A stretch of 64,000 nt of DNA from Hibiscus mutabilis (taxonomy: Eukaryota > Streptophyta > Magnoliopsida > Malvales > Malvaceae): NCBI GenBank assembly GCA_019671005.1, contig CM033723.1, forward strand, positions 17,623,254 through 17,687,253. The letters run 5' to 3'. The notes beneath the pieces were generated by a model that ran no database searches, had not been told where the DNA came from, and saw only the letters and a list, made by a program, of their open reading frames with translations. Below, piece by piece: positions 1 to 12,256 of the stretch; the first letter of the stretch is position 1, and every line of letters starts with the position of its first letter. A program made the position numbers and the translations under genes.

Positions 1-2978
1 GTGCGAGCATGTGCATTTTTAATATGCATGTATGTGTGATGTGTGGTATGTGTATGTCGTAGGTATGTCCGTATGTATAATGTGTGTACATTTATATTGA
101 TTAGTAGTGTGAACAAATATGTGTGTATATAGGTCATGTGTTAACTTGCATGAGTGTCTTGTATGTGAGTATATTAAGATGTTATATGTATAAACGTATT
201 AAGGTGTTATATGTATAAACGTATTAAGGTGTATGCAGGTATGTATATATATGCATGTGTTACTATTATATAGGTGTGATTGCATGTATGTAGGTGTATA
301 AATGTTCGGGTATGTGTGTCACATGTACGTATGCATGTCGCGTTTGCCCTAATTGCTTGTATGTATATATGTATATATTAAAAATATAAGTATATATGTT
401 ATGCATGTGGTTACTATTAGTATTATTATTATTTTGGTAATATAATGGATTAAGACAGATCCAATAGGAAATAGTAAAAAACCCATAAATATTACAAGTG
501 TTCGGTCCAAATTATATTACAAACCCAAAATATAAGTTACAAGGCCCATTTCGGGCAGACCCAACCAAACCCTAACCCATGTCCAAAAACCCTAATTACA
601 TGACTAACCCTAACCCTTCTTCCTTGAGCAGCCCAATCTGAGTCGTTGGATCAAATTTTGATCCAACGACCATGATTGAAATGAAAGGACCTTCCAGCTG
701 GCACGTGTGGCTCACTCTTGGGGCTGCTGAACTTCCACTCGCGCACGCACTGACAACTTAGATATCAAGACGCCACGTGGCATCATCAGGTGCAATCCCG
801 CCCGTTCAAGCATGCATCTGAGCTGTTCGATCTTCAGGGCATCTCAGCCGTTGGATCAGATCAGATCCAATGGCCGAGAACAGATCTAGGCGGATGGTCA
901 CCTCCACCATGTCGGTTCGCCAACCACCGTGTTCAGAATTTTTCCAGAAAACAAAAAAATAGAGATCGTGTCAGTGACCAAATCACGAAAAATATGTATT
1001 TTGTGTCATATCTTCTACCAAACAGGGATGAGGATATATGTATCAAACCAATATTTTGTAAGACAAGTTATCAATTTAAAAAAAAAATACAAGTTTCCAT
1101 CGGTAATCTCCTCTCTTCTTTTTTCGAATCTCATACATGCATGAAAAAATAACAAGTAAAAAATAAAAAATAGAGTTTACCTAAGGAAAAATCTTTCCTT
1201 GCCGGCGATAAACTCTGAGGAGTGAGCCACTAAAGGGGATTTTCCTTTGTTTCGAAATATCAGAGATCTAGGGTTTTGGTGGTCTCAAAATAAGAGGGTG
1301 ATAGTTTTGGGAAAGGTTTTGGGATTCAGTCTTTTCAAAGGTAGAGGTTTTTTTTTGTTTTTGAGAGGTGTCTAGGTTAGGTTTTGGAACGTTTTGAGTG
1401 TTGAGGGCGGTGGCCGAAGTAGCCGGACCACTGCCGGGCTCTAGAACCACAGCGACTGAAGGGTTTGTGGGTTGCATTTTCTGGGAAAACACAGAGAATA
1501 TGAAAGCTTTCTCTCTTAAGGGCTAAAAAAATGAAAAAGGGGGAAATATGAGGTCGGTAAGGGTTTTTTATAAATAATTTTTTTAAAAAAAATGGTATAA
1601 TTACTCATTAAGGAGTCCCGCATTTTTGTTCTTTTCAAATCGGGCTTGCCCCTTGGTAGATTTACAACATTAATCCCCCTTCCTTTTTCAAACATTTCAA
1701 TCTGGTCCCAAAATTAAACAGATTCTGAGTTTAAATGATGAAATTACCGCTTTAGTCATTCCGCGTTTTCAATGTTTTCAAAGCTATCTCGCCGCATGGG
1801 TTTATTACTAGTTTGGTCCTCGCAAGTTGATTCCAGTTTACAATTCGATCCTTAAATGTGCCTTTTTGTTCTTTTAATTTCTGCCCTCTGCTTTTCTTAT
1901 TAATATATTTCGGTCCTCTTTCGTGTTTAGATATTTATGTCCTTTTTATCATGTTTTAGCATGTTCATGTCGCTCTCTTTGTTCTTGTATGTGTTTTATA
2001 GCATGATTAATTTATGTTTTTGTAACATGTGTATTAAAGTACGGTATATCTTGTTTCCATGTCTTATTTTATTCATTCATGTTGTATATATGTTCGTCTC
2101 ATTTGTTTCGATTTAGTTAGTGTGTTATGTATGTGCGTTTACATGTTTTTATCCTTTTTGTCTTTAGGTTATATGTTAGTGTGTGTTTTTTTTTGTTTTT
2201 TTACATGGTGTATTGTTTTTTTATTTGTATTGTGATGTGTGCAAAAAATGCCATATGTAAGTTTTAATTGTATTATCATGGCATTGATGTTTCATTAATC
2301 TAGCATCATGTTATTTATGTCATGCATGTTTTGCATTTGTTCTTATAAATCCAAGTATGTCATGCTTAGTTAATTAATTTTGAAAATTTGTTTTTTCTTT
2401 TTTTTTCATGTTTATGTGCATCCTTTTTGTTTTCATTATCATGTGATGTTATATCCATGCGTTTTTATTTATTTAGTTACATTGTAATATTCGTACCTTA
2501 TGTCCTAATATCATGTTAGCATAAATCGTTTTATTTATTAAGTTTGCATAAACGGAATATAAATTGTCAATGCGGCGCCCTTTTATCCGAGCGTAAACGA
2601 GGCCAGTATCAGGCGTAGTGATAGTGGTTTGGGCATTTACCCTCGGATAATGGGGCCTTTAAACTATACTCGCACTTTTAACCAAATTTTAATTTAATCG
2701 TCATTTTAATCCGGAAAGTTTAATTTTAATAAAGCGGTAATTACTAAAGTAGCAATTTTGGGCGGTGTGGGGGTGCTAATCCTTCCCCATCCGTAACCGA
2801 CTCCCGAACCCAACAATTTTTAAATCTCTGGTTTTACGGTGTCCAGCCTACCTAAGTGGCCGGTAGTGACTCCAATTTCTAAATAAAACGCGGTTTCTTT
2901 AAAACCCCACAGAAGACATTATTTTCAAAACAAAACAATAGATAAAACTCATTTTTAGCGTAAAAGGACATCGCTACA
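1..2978 (+). repeat. 5' LTR of the Ogre-type element (left end cut by window)
   Basis: Closely matches 15121-18091. It ends in ATCGCTACA directly before the PBS. It carries a 25-bp tandem duplication at 181-230 that is single in the 3' LTR. Open frames inside it (for example 790-1152 plus, 1268-1492 minus) are LTR sequence and not host genes. Confidence 0.93.
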
Positions 2979-2980
2979 GA

Positions 2981-2999
2981 TGGCGACTCTGCTGGGAAC
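2981..2999 (+). other. Primer binding site (tRNA-Arg type)
   Basis: TGGCGACTCTGCTGGGAAC starts two bases after the LTR end. Ogre elements are known to prime from tRNA-Arg with a TGGCGACTCTGCTGGGG-like site; the position and sequence both fit. Confidence 0.85.
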
Positions 3000-3648
3000 A
3001 TTTTCTTGTTTTTTCAAACAAAATAAAGTGAGTCGAGCTTTTTAAATAATTATCGCTTTATTAATATTAGAAATTCCAGATTAGAGTGACTATTAAATAT
3101 GGCATATAAACCGTTTTTTTAAGTGGAGGGAAAACGCTAATGCTTTCGTGGAGATATCGTTCTCCCCTGTAGGCCTAGTAAGTACCTCCGGGGCTCGAGT
3201 ACCTTATGCTTTCGTAAGGATATCGTTCCTTCGTGCAGGCATAAGCGAATGGGTCCCCCTGAATTGAACCCGGTTGAAAGGAGCCTATAATGGGTGATGA
3301 TCGGGGGCCTTGCTACCCTTAGTAGGGGACAACAAAGACAGTTCGGGTACCTGGTAGCACCAACACTGCATGTAGAGAATATAGAAAACCCACCCCTTTA
3401 GAGCCATGCGGATAACCTAAGTGTTTAGACAAGATATATATAAGGTTATTCTGTTTGTTTACTTTATTTAAATTTACCTTTTATTTATGTATTTATTATT
3501 TTTATCCGGTACTAACTCATTTCTTTTTGTGTTTTATTTCTATTTCTATTTTTATTTTACACATACTTTTGTTGCATTATCATTGCATCCACATTACATA
3601 AAGGTACTGGATCAAGTGGTTTACCCGATCAGAAAGTCTTTCACCATG
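3000..3648 (+). other. Leader between PBS and ORF1
   Basis: About 650 bp of untranslated leader. A motif 'gctttcgt(g/a)..gatatcgttc' occurs twice (3141-3163 and 3208-3231). A T-rich stretch with ...TTTATTT lies at 3470-3570. No gene is seen. Confidence 0.6.
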
Positions 3649-5938
3649 GAAAAAAGGTATCTTAGGAAAGAAGAGCTTAACTTGTCAGTCAGGCATTGGT
3701 CAGAGGTCAATCAGAAGGCCCAAGGGGACAGTTTGCCGAGCGAGCGCATAGTAGCAGGGTACACCTACGTGAGTCTTCAACAGAACGACTTATGGGATCT
3801 TCAAAGCATCTGGGAAGGATGGGACCGAAGACTACAAGACATGTTTTGTGATAGTTATGGCGATATTGCACAGCTGTTATACGTTCGAGTCAACCATCCC
3901 TTACTCCGAGCTATTTTTCAGTTCTGGAATCCTATTTTTTGCTGCTTCACCTTCAATGGACAGGACATGATGCCTACAGTATAAGAGTACACTGCCTTAC
4001 TTAATCAGAAGAACGTTCAGGAAGATTAGATCTTTGTAAAACCCCTGAGGAATCAGAATTACACTTCGAAGCTCAAAACCTTTGCCGGGATGAGTGACGA
4101 TTGGGTTAATGACCTGATTCGACTTCGAGAAGACAGTACAGTCTTTGCATGGGAGAGTATTTGAGACATCATACCCGCACATCTAGATGAGGGGAAGAAT
4201 ATAGACCTATTTGCCTTGGGAATATATGGTTTGGTAATCTTTTCGAGAACTCTTGGAAACATTGATGTAGCCATTCTAGATCTGTTTGAGTGTATGAAAC
4301 GGAGGGCGAACCCAATACCAGCAATCTTGACCGAGACCTTCATTTCTTTAAATGCCAGTCGAAAGCACGAAGAAGGATGTTTTCGAGGATGTGCACAGCT
4401 GTTACAGGTGTGGATTCAGAGCCACATATGGAAGACACCGACGAGGGTCCTACCGGGGATATCCTTTCAAGGCTTTTCGCCCTTACATGAGTACTTAACA
4501 AAAGAGTGGCACGAAAACTTGAAGACGAAGAAACAGTCCAGTTTCTTCAAGAACATTCAAGATGAAGACATAGTATGGAGGGTTCCGTGCCTCGGTAGAG
4601 TTAATTACTTCTTGTACAGTTGCGGTGATTATGACTGGTTGATGATGTTGGGACTGCATGGTGGGATTGCTTGTGCTCCGCTTCTGGTGTCCCGACAGTT
4701 CGGATCATGACAGTTTGTTCCCAATACCGCAATATTGAGCCAAAATGAATTTCTTTTCAAAAGTGAGTTCAAGGAAAAAGTTCAGACTATCATGATGGCT
4801 TGGGACCATTGTTACCAGATCAGAGTAGAAGGAGACACCGAGCGTATGATCACCCTGGACTATGATCTTTGGAGACGTTTGAGGATTAATGATAAGATTC
4901 CAGAACCCGATCAGGGACCAGCTGTGTCACTTGAGGAGCTTATGAGAGTAGTACCATCTGAAGCCGATATTTTATGAAATGAACTCAAAGAAATCAAGAG
5001 GAAGATGGAAACCCAACAGACTCAGCATGCGGGTGAGCTTTATAAAGCGAGTTTAGAGGTCGACGAGCGGGACGAGATTATTCGGCAATTGAAGAAACTG
5101 AATGCGGATTTGAGTGAGAAGAATGCTCTTTACCAGAATGATACCCTCCTACTCCAAGCGAAAGTACATAAGGCCAGCCGAAGTCATTTCATAGCCGTGG
5201 AAAAGGAAAGGATGAATGGTATCCGTTTGGTGGAAGAAGAACGAGAGATCGGCAAGCGAGTGATTGAGAAAGAGATAGAAAGCTGGAGGTTAGCTACCGA
5301 GGAGGAAATGTGGTCTTTCAAGGAGGCCATCGATCAAAAGAAGGAAAGAACTAGGCAAGAGATCAGCAAAGGAAAACAAGCAGTCAGCTACGAAAGAGAG
5401 AACACCGCCGCTTGGAAAAGAAGGTCCATGGGTAGCAGGAATAGACTGTTAGAGATGCAAGATAGTACGACGACACCATCCAAAGCCTGAATCAGAGCCA
5501 AAGTCAGATGTCGAGTTAGAGGGAATGTTGGCAGGATTAGAACACTCCTTTCAGACTTACCGTCAGAGGAATGGCTTCATCGAACTACAAGAAAGGGAGC
5601 GTGAAGTTGGCACGTTGCGAGCCCAGATTGAGTCGCTTGAAACAACTGTTCAGGATTATAGGGAAAGAATCAGAGTATTCGAAGAAGCTGCAGCCGGAGG
5701 AGACAATTATTGGCAAAGAAGACTGCGTGATGCTACCCAGATGGTGCAAGATAGAGACCAGTATTACGCGAACCTAATGGTGGACATACAGCGAGTTGCA
5801 GGGCATGTGAGTGACTTAGCTGTAGAAGCCGAAACTCTTCGACCTTTCGTAGCCGCAGGCATGGAAGAAGCACCCAGGTTTATCGAGCTGCTCAGGGCTA
5901 TTGGAAAGCTAGGGGATAGAGCTAGGGCTTATCTGTAG
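3649..5938 (+). pseudogene. Ogre ORF1 (extra ORF before gag), degenerate
   Basis: The likely start is the ATG at 3649 (MEKRYLRKEELNLSV...). The first half has the 'LWDLQSIWEGWD' segment that I know from Ogre ORF1 proteins of plants; its function is unknown. The second half, 5005-5490 and 5525-5938, is strongly charged and predicted coiled coil (Glu/Lys/Arg heptads, for example around 'ERENTAAWKRRS' and 'LEHSFQTYRQRNG'). The frame is kept from 3649 to about 5490 but is broken by stops at about 3984, 4029, 4164, 4710 and 4977, then shifts by one base to the next frame for 5525-5938. An ORF here is diagnostic for Ogre-type elements. No intact protein is possible. Confidence 0.8.
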
Positions 5939-6222
5939 GACTCTTTTGTTGTAATTAGGACTCTTTTGTATTAGGAACCCTCCTTTTGTAATGTGAACTC
6001 TATTGTAATCTAGATCCTTTAATTCCCATGAAAGTAGTTCAAAAAGGTGATTACCAGCGGAATCAGTACCTTTATTTGCATACATGCCTGCATTGCATCA
6101 TTATACATGCATTTATTTTCTTTGCAATCATATTAATATTGTAAATATTATGGCAGTGTGAAATTAGAAGTTAAGTCGCAACCATTCATCATCCATACCT
6201 TACCCGACTACAAAGCAAACTC
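5939..6222 (+). other. Spacer between ORF1 and gag
   Basis: AT-rich, without an open frame of note. Two 'ggactcttttgt' repeats (5938-5968) lie just after ORF1. Confidence 0.5.
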
Positions 6223-8318
6223 ATGGAAGATAGGATAATCAGTCTAGAGAAAGGACAGAGAGATCTGGAAGCAAGATTTGATGAGGCCCAGAGAAGCCTC
6301 AGTGGCCAGATTGCTCAGTCACAAGCATCGATAGTGTCCGATATAACTGCGTTGTTGGCTAAGAGCCTCGGAAAAAGAGTCGAAGGTGAAGTCGCTCAAA
6401 AGCCGGAAGGTACCCCAGCTCACAGTAAGGTTCAACCGGCTACGTCAAATCTGGCCAGAATGGTATATATTGACCCTGCTGGGATGTCTACTAATCTTCA
6501 GGTTGGGGCATCTGAGAATCAACCCATTGACACAGAAGCACTCTAGAGGAGGAGGTGCCAGACCTGAACTTGGTCGAAAAGATCATGACAGAGGTAGAAA
6601 AGAAATGGGAGGAGAGGTTTTGCCTCATGGAAGAAAGATTTAAGGCCCTGCAAACTACAGAAGAATCGGGAAGTGATACCAGTGACTTAAGTCTGGTATC
6701 TGACCTTGTCCTGCCACCAAAATTTAAAACACCGGAGTTCGACAAATATGATGGAACCACGTGTCCTTCCGCACACGTGACAATTTATTGCCGGAAGATG
6801 ACGGCCTACCTCAAGGATGAGAAACTTTTAATTCATTGTTTCCAGGACAGCCTGACTGGGGCGGCGCTGCGGTGGTATACCCAGTTGAGCCGAGTAAACA
6901 TTAAAACCTAGAAAGATCTTTCAAGAGCATTCATCGAGCAATACAAGCACGTGACGGACATGACGCCCAACAGAATTATGCTAGAAAATATGGGGCAGAA
7001 ATCCAATGAAAGTCTGCGACAGTATGCCCATAGGTGGCGAGAAATGGCCGCCCAGATTCAACCACCCATCCCCGAGCATGAAATTACACCTTTATTTGTT
7101 AATACTCTGAAGGGGACACTGTTTGATCGCCTCATTAATAACACAACTCAGAGTTTTGCTGATTTAATTAGGACTGGTGAGTCCCTTGAATTGGCAATCA
7201 ATAGCGGTAGGATTGATAGCGGGGAAAGTTCTCGGAAGTACAAAAAGAAGAATGAGGTGAACACTGCTAGTACTTATACCGCCCCAAAGAATTTCACAGT
7301 CTCAGAGCCACAGACGTCTACTGGAAAAGCACAAAACTAGAACCAAAGAGAGGAGAGAACCCCGAGAAAGAAGAAAGAGAGGAAAACTTTTACTCCATTA
7401 CCCGTTTCATACTCTGAGCTTTACTCTCAGTTGCACAAAGTGGATTTGGTCCGTCCATACTACGTTACTCCGTTCAAACCGCCATTCTCGTCCTGGCATG
7501 ACCCGAACGCGCATTGCGATTATCACGGTGGTGCCCCTGGTCATCCTACAGAGAACTACCTTGCTTTCAAGAAGCTTGTGCAGAGTCTAATCAATTCTGG
7601 GATACTGAAGTTTGAAAAACCAAGTGTAGCTGCTAACCCATTGCCTAATCACGGGAACAGGGGAGTGAATGCTATTGAGGAGCACTCTACCATGAAGGTT
7701 AAGGAGAATGTGTCAGAAATCAAGTCTCTTTTGCGGTGGATATTTCAGCAATTGTGCATGGCCTACTTGATCGACAAGGGCATGGTAGTAGTGCAGAAGG
7801 GATGTGGAGTGTACTGTGAATTCCATCAGGACGGAGGACACGACATCCAACAGTGTGACGAGTTTAAGAGATTGGTGCAACAATTGATGCACGACAAGCA
7901 AATAGAGTTCTTTAAAGAACCTACAGGAAGGAAGGGGTCAGACGTACATATGACGGACAACCCCAACATTAAATACGGGAGAGACAAACCTTTTGTCATC
8001 TCCTTCAGGCCAGAGGGTGCAAGTTCCTCCCAAGGATAAGCTACTAAGGTGACTCCCAAGATCATCATCTCAGCACCATCCCTGTTCCCATTCAAGGATA
8101 TGTGGCAAACTCCCTGGAACTATGTTGTGAATGTGACCGTACCAGAAAAGCCAAAATTTGGTGAAGTAAAAGAACAGAAAGTTGAAGAAGAGCCTACACC
8201 GAAAGACGAGCAAGCCAAGAGTGATGAGAATATCGGTGAGGTGGGCCACTTCACGAGGAGCGGCAGATGTTACTCCTCAGAAACCTTGAAGGCTGCTGAA
8301 GTTGCCAAGGATAAATGA
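6223..8318 (+). pseudogene. Ogre gag, degenerate
   Basis: It begins with MEDRIISLEKGQRDLEARF, a coiled-coil N-terminus. A one-base frame change near 6541 leads into the gag core (6555-7340) with 'KYDGTTCPSAHVTIYCRKM', 'GAALRWYTQL' and 'SLRQYAHRWREMAAQIQPP', typical of Tat/Ogre capsid. A TAG at about 6909 replaces a tryptophan. After a stop at 7338 two zinc-knuckle-like Cys/His clusters follow: 'CDYHGGAPGH' near 7515 and 'CEFHQDGGHDIQQC' near 7815. The tail to 8318 is Lys/Glu-rich and ends with 'FTRSGRCYSSE'. Capsid assembly and RNA packaging would be its role. Stops at 6909, 7338, 8037 and 8316 make it non-functional. Confidence 0.85.
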
Positions 8319-9675
8319 AAGTATACATCGGTTACCCCCGCGCCGATATTCGGTGAGAAACCACCTCCAAAGATAAATGAACTAGTAACCGAGGCTCAGG
8401 CCAAAGAATTTCTGAAATTCCTGAGACGTAGTGAATACAGCGTAGTGGAACAACTATGAAAGCAACCAGCAAGGATTACAGTGCTAGAGTTGCTCATGAG
8501 TTCAGAAAAGCACCGTGAGACACTCTTAAAAGTGCTAAACCAGACTTTTGTACCCAGGACATTTATGTATCGAAGTTGGACAGGATAGTGGGGCATATCA
8601 CCGCCTATAACCATATAACATTCAGTGATGATGAGATCTCTGAAGGAGGAATGGGGTCCACCAAGGCTCTTAACATCACAACCCACTGCAAGGGGTATGT
8701 GTTACCGTGGGTATTGATTGACAACGGGTCAGCACTGAACGTACTACCTATGGTGACTCTACAAAAGCTACCAATCGATAATTCTCACCTAAAGCCCTAC
8801 CATAACTCCGTGAGAGCCTTCGACGGCGCACAAAGAGGAATACTTGGAAAGATTGAGGTGTCTCTATTGATTGGGCCGACTGAGTACGTGATCGACTTCA
8901 TGGTGATGGACATAAAACCATCCTACAGCTGCTTATTGGGAAGGCCATGGATCCACTCTACAGGAGCCGTCCCCTCATCACTGCATCAGAAATTAAAATT
9001 TGTGATCGAAGGCAAGTTGGTCACAGTGGAGGCTGAGCAAGAGATCATTGCTTCGGTGACATCAGATGCCCCCTGCATTCAAAATGATGAGGATGTTGCA
9101 GAATGCCCTTTTTGAGCGTTAGAGCTAGCGAATGCCACATTCATCGCGGAAGGTAATCGGATCCCCTGCCCTAGATTATCTAATTGCACCAAGATGACCG
9201 TTGCTGAAACTTTGGGCCGAGGAGCCAAAGCATGAAGAGGGCTAGGGAGAAGGTTGCAAGGGAGCCTACAAGTTAGGAGTGTAATAACCAAGAAGCATCG
9301 TTTCGGGCTGGGTTACAAACCAAGTGTCCAGCAGAGAAAGAAATAGTACAAGAGAAAAGAAGACCAGAGAAGAGCCAGATTTAAGGGAGAGGACGTTCCA
9401 TGGAGACCAATGTCTTTCCCTCGTTTGAGAAATACTTTTGTCTCCGGAGGATTCAGTCGACCAGGATAGGAGGTCGAAGAAGCAATTAAGGAAAATGACA
9501 TACTCAATGAGAAAGAAATGTTTAGTGAATCACTCGAGGGGATGTCCATCAACATGATAGCTGGAAATGACCATGACAGTGACGTGTTGACCAGCATCCG
9601 CCCCTGCCGCCCCGAGGAGACTCTTGATAATTGGAGCTACGTTGATCTACCTGTGGTTTTTAGGGCTAGATCAGA
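8319..9675 (+). pseudogene. Ogre protease region and first exon of pol
   Basis: The retropepsin core lies in 8576-9115: 'VLIDNGSALNVLP' (the D-N-G-S form of the active site common in Tat/Ogre) and the 'LLGRPWIH' C-terminal motif. Upstream, 8330-8575 reads as the usual linker 'AKEFLKFLRRSEYSVVEQL' with one stop. Downstream of a stop at 9113 the frame resumes with 'KPSVQQRKKYKRK' and 'EGMSINMIAGND', ending at a splice-donor-like GT at 9676. In the family this part is joined to RT by splicing. Several stops and frame changes are present. Confidence 0.8.
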
Positions 9676-9895
9676 GTAATGCTCTGAATCAACCTTTTTG
9701 TTTTGGCCCTTAAGTAATGGGGATCTTTTGTATAGGGAACCTATATTAACTTTTTGTTTGAAATGAAAAGATATATTCCCCGTTTTCTCAAATGGCAAAC
9801 ATCTCATTTATTTCATTCATTCATTCTTTATTCATATTCATTCATTTCATATAAAATCATTCTCTTCCCAATACATTCGTTCTCATTTAATGCAG
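9676..9895 (+). other. Putative Ogre intron between protease and RT
   Basis: The unspliced frame ends at a TAA (9677-9679) that overlaps the donor GT. A T-rich tract (…TTCTCATTTAATGCAG) ends with AG at 9894-9895. Removing 220 nt joins the two flanking open frames in phase; the second then runs open into the acidic segment before RT. Ogre elements are known to splice an intron at this place. Confidence 0.75.
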
Positions 9896-12191
9896 GGTTC
9901 CCATAATTAACTGTAAGAATGATGCTGAGTCCAATCCCGAGATAGATTTTGAATGCCCCGAGATCTTAACAGGAATTGAAGAAGAGGATGATGAGATAGA
10001 ATGTGAGGTCCCTGCAAAGCTGATGAGGATGCTGGCCAACGAAAAGAGGCAAATTATGCCCCACCAAGAAGAAACAGAAGTTGTAAACTTGGGGACTGGA
10101 GAAGAGAGAAAAGAAGTAAAGATCGAGACTACATTTTCCTTGAAAACCAGGTGCGAACTGATAGCCCTACTCCAGGAATTCAATGATGTTTTCGCCTGGA
10201 CTTATCAAGATATGTCGGGTTTGAATACTGACATGGTGGTACACAAACTGCCGACGAAGCCATAATGCAAACCAATACAGCAAAAACTCAGGAGAATGAG
10301 ACCGAACATGTTGTTAAAGATCAGAGAAGAGGTGAAAAAATAGTTTGATGCTGGCTTCTTGAAAGTGGCCAAGTACCCTGAATGGGTTGCAAACATTGTA
10401 CTAGTACCAGAGAAGGATAGAAAGGTCTGTATGTGTGTAGATTATAGGGATCTCAACCGAGCTAGCCCTAAAGACAACTTCATTATGTCATATATTGAAA
10501 CGCTGGTTGACAACACCGCGGGACACTCATGGTTCTCATTTATGGACGACTTCTCGGGGTACAACCAGATAAAGATGGACTCAGACGACATGGAGAAAAC
10601 CACATTCGTGACCATGTGGGGCACTTTTTGTTACAAGGTGATACCTTTCGGACTCAAGAACGTGGGAGCGACTTATCAAAGAGCGATGGTGACTCTTTTC
10701 CACGACATGATGCACAAAGAAATAGAGGTATACGTGGATGATATGATCGCTAAGTCCCGAATAGAAGAAGAGCACCTGCAGAACTTGAGAAAACTATTCC
10801 AAAGACTGCGGAAATACCAGCTGAAGCTTAACCCGGCCAAATGCACCTTTTCTGTTACATCTGGAAAACTCTTGGGGTTCGTAGTGAGCAGAAGGGGGAT
10901 TGAGATCGATTCAGATAAGGTGAAAGCCATCCAGGATCTCCCACTGCCCCATACTCAGAAGGAAGTTTGAGGTTTCTTGAGAAGGCTAAATTACATCTCC
11001 CATTTCATCTCCCAGTTAACAGATAGGTGTGACCCAGTCTTCAGACTACTTAGAAAGAATAATCCCAGTGTCTGGGATGAGGAATGTCAAGAAGCCCTGG
11101 AGAATATCAAAAGGTACTTGACGAATGATCCGATTTTAGTCGCACCGATACCAGGCATGCCTTTAATCCTATACCTAACAGTCTTTGAGAATTCAATGGG
11201 TTGCGTATTGTGGCAACACGATGAGTCTAGGAAGAAGGAAAGAGCCATCTACTACCTAAGCAAAAAGTTCAATAATTGCGAAATATGGTACCCGCCAATT
11301 CAGAAGCTATGTTGTGCTTTGGTTTGGGCCACCAAAAGGCATAGGCAGTATATGCTATACCATACCACATGGTTGATATCCAAGCTAGACCCCTTGTAGT
11401 TCCTAATGAAAACGTCGTCATTGACAGGGAGGATGGCCCGCTGGCAGATACTCTTATCCGAGTTCGACATTGTGTATGTAAGTCAGAAAGCCGTGAAGGG
11501 AAGCGCCATAGCGGATTTCTTAGCTAGTCGTGCTTCGGATGATTATGAATCGTTGAACTTTAATTTCCCGGATGAGGACTTAATGTGTATTACAACCGAG
11601 GAAAATGTTTCAGACGACAATTCATGGAAGCTTTACTTTGATGGAGCCTCTAACGCCCTCGGACACGGGATAGGGGTCGTGTTAATTGCTCCGGAGAATG
11701 TCTACTATCCCTTCACCAGCAGACTAGAATTCTTTTGCACCAACAATATAGCTGAATACGAATCCTGTGTTATGGGATTGAACACAACTATTGAAAGAAA
11801 GATTAAGGAACTTCGAGTATTCAGAGATTCATCCTTAGTGATTTACCAGTTGCGCGGAGAATGAGAAACCAGGGATTCGAAGTTGGTCAAATATTGTGAA
11901 TTGATCCAGGAGCTCACCAAGGAGTTTGAAAAGATCATTTTCGTTTACCTTTCCAGAGAAGAAAATCAGATGGCAGACGCTTTGGCAACCTTGGCTTCCA
12001 TGTTCAAAGCGAACACGGGGGCAGAAATGAAGCCCATTGAGATGCAGACTTTTGAAGGGTCGGCTTATTGTTGTAATGTGCAAGAAGATATGATGGCAAC
12101 CCTTGGTATTATGACATCTTGCAATATGTTAAGTTTCAAAATTATCCCGAAAGTGCAAATGACAATGACAGAAAAACACTCAGAAAAATAG
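9896..12191 (+). pseudogene. Ogre reverse transcriptase with two RNase H domains
   Basis: The acidic linker (9896-10130) is followed by RT motifs: 'CVDYRDLNRASPKDNF' (10430), 'MDDFSGYNQIKM' (10540), 'VIPFGLKNVGATYQRAM' (10640) and the catalytic 'YVDDMIAKS' (10730). The first RNase H and its connection domain run through 11399 ('RAIYYLSKKFNN'). The second, archaeal-type RNase H lies at 11625-12000: 'KLYFDGASNALGHGIG', 'NNIAEYESCVMGL', and the C-terminal 'EENQMADALATLA'. Two RNase H domains are characteristic of the Tat lineage. In-frame stops at about 10263, 10341, 10970, 11399 and 11864 interrupt it; the reading frame is otherwise well preserved. Confidence 0.9.
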
Positions 12192-12256
12192 CAGTGGGAT
12201 ATGTTCTGGATAGGGAGATTCTATATAAAAAAAGCCATGATCAGACATTATTGAGA

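Noticed and set aside
790..1152. 120-codon frame in the 5' LTR, repeated at 15879-16256
   Set aside because: Present because the LTR is duplicated; no known domain, and the frame differs between the copies.
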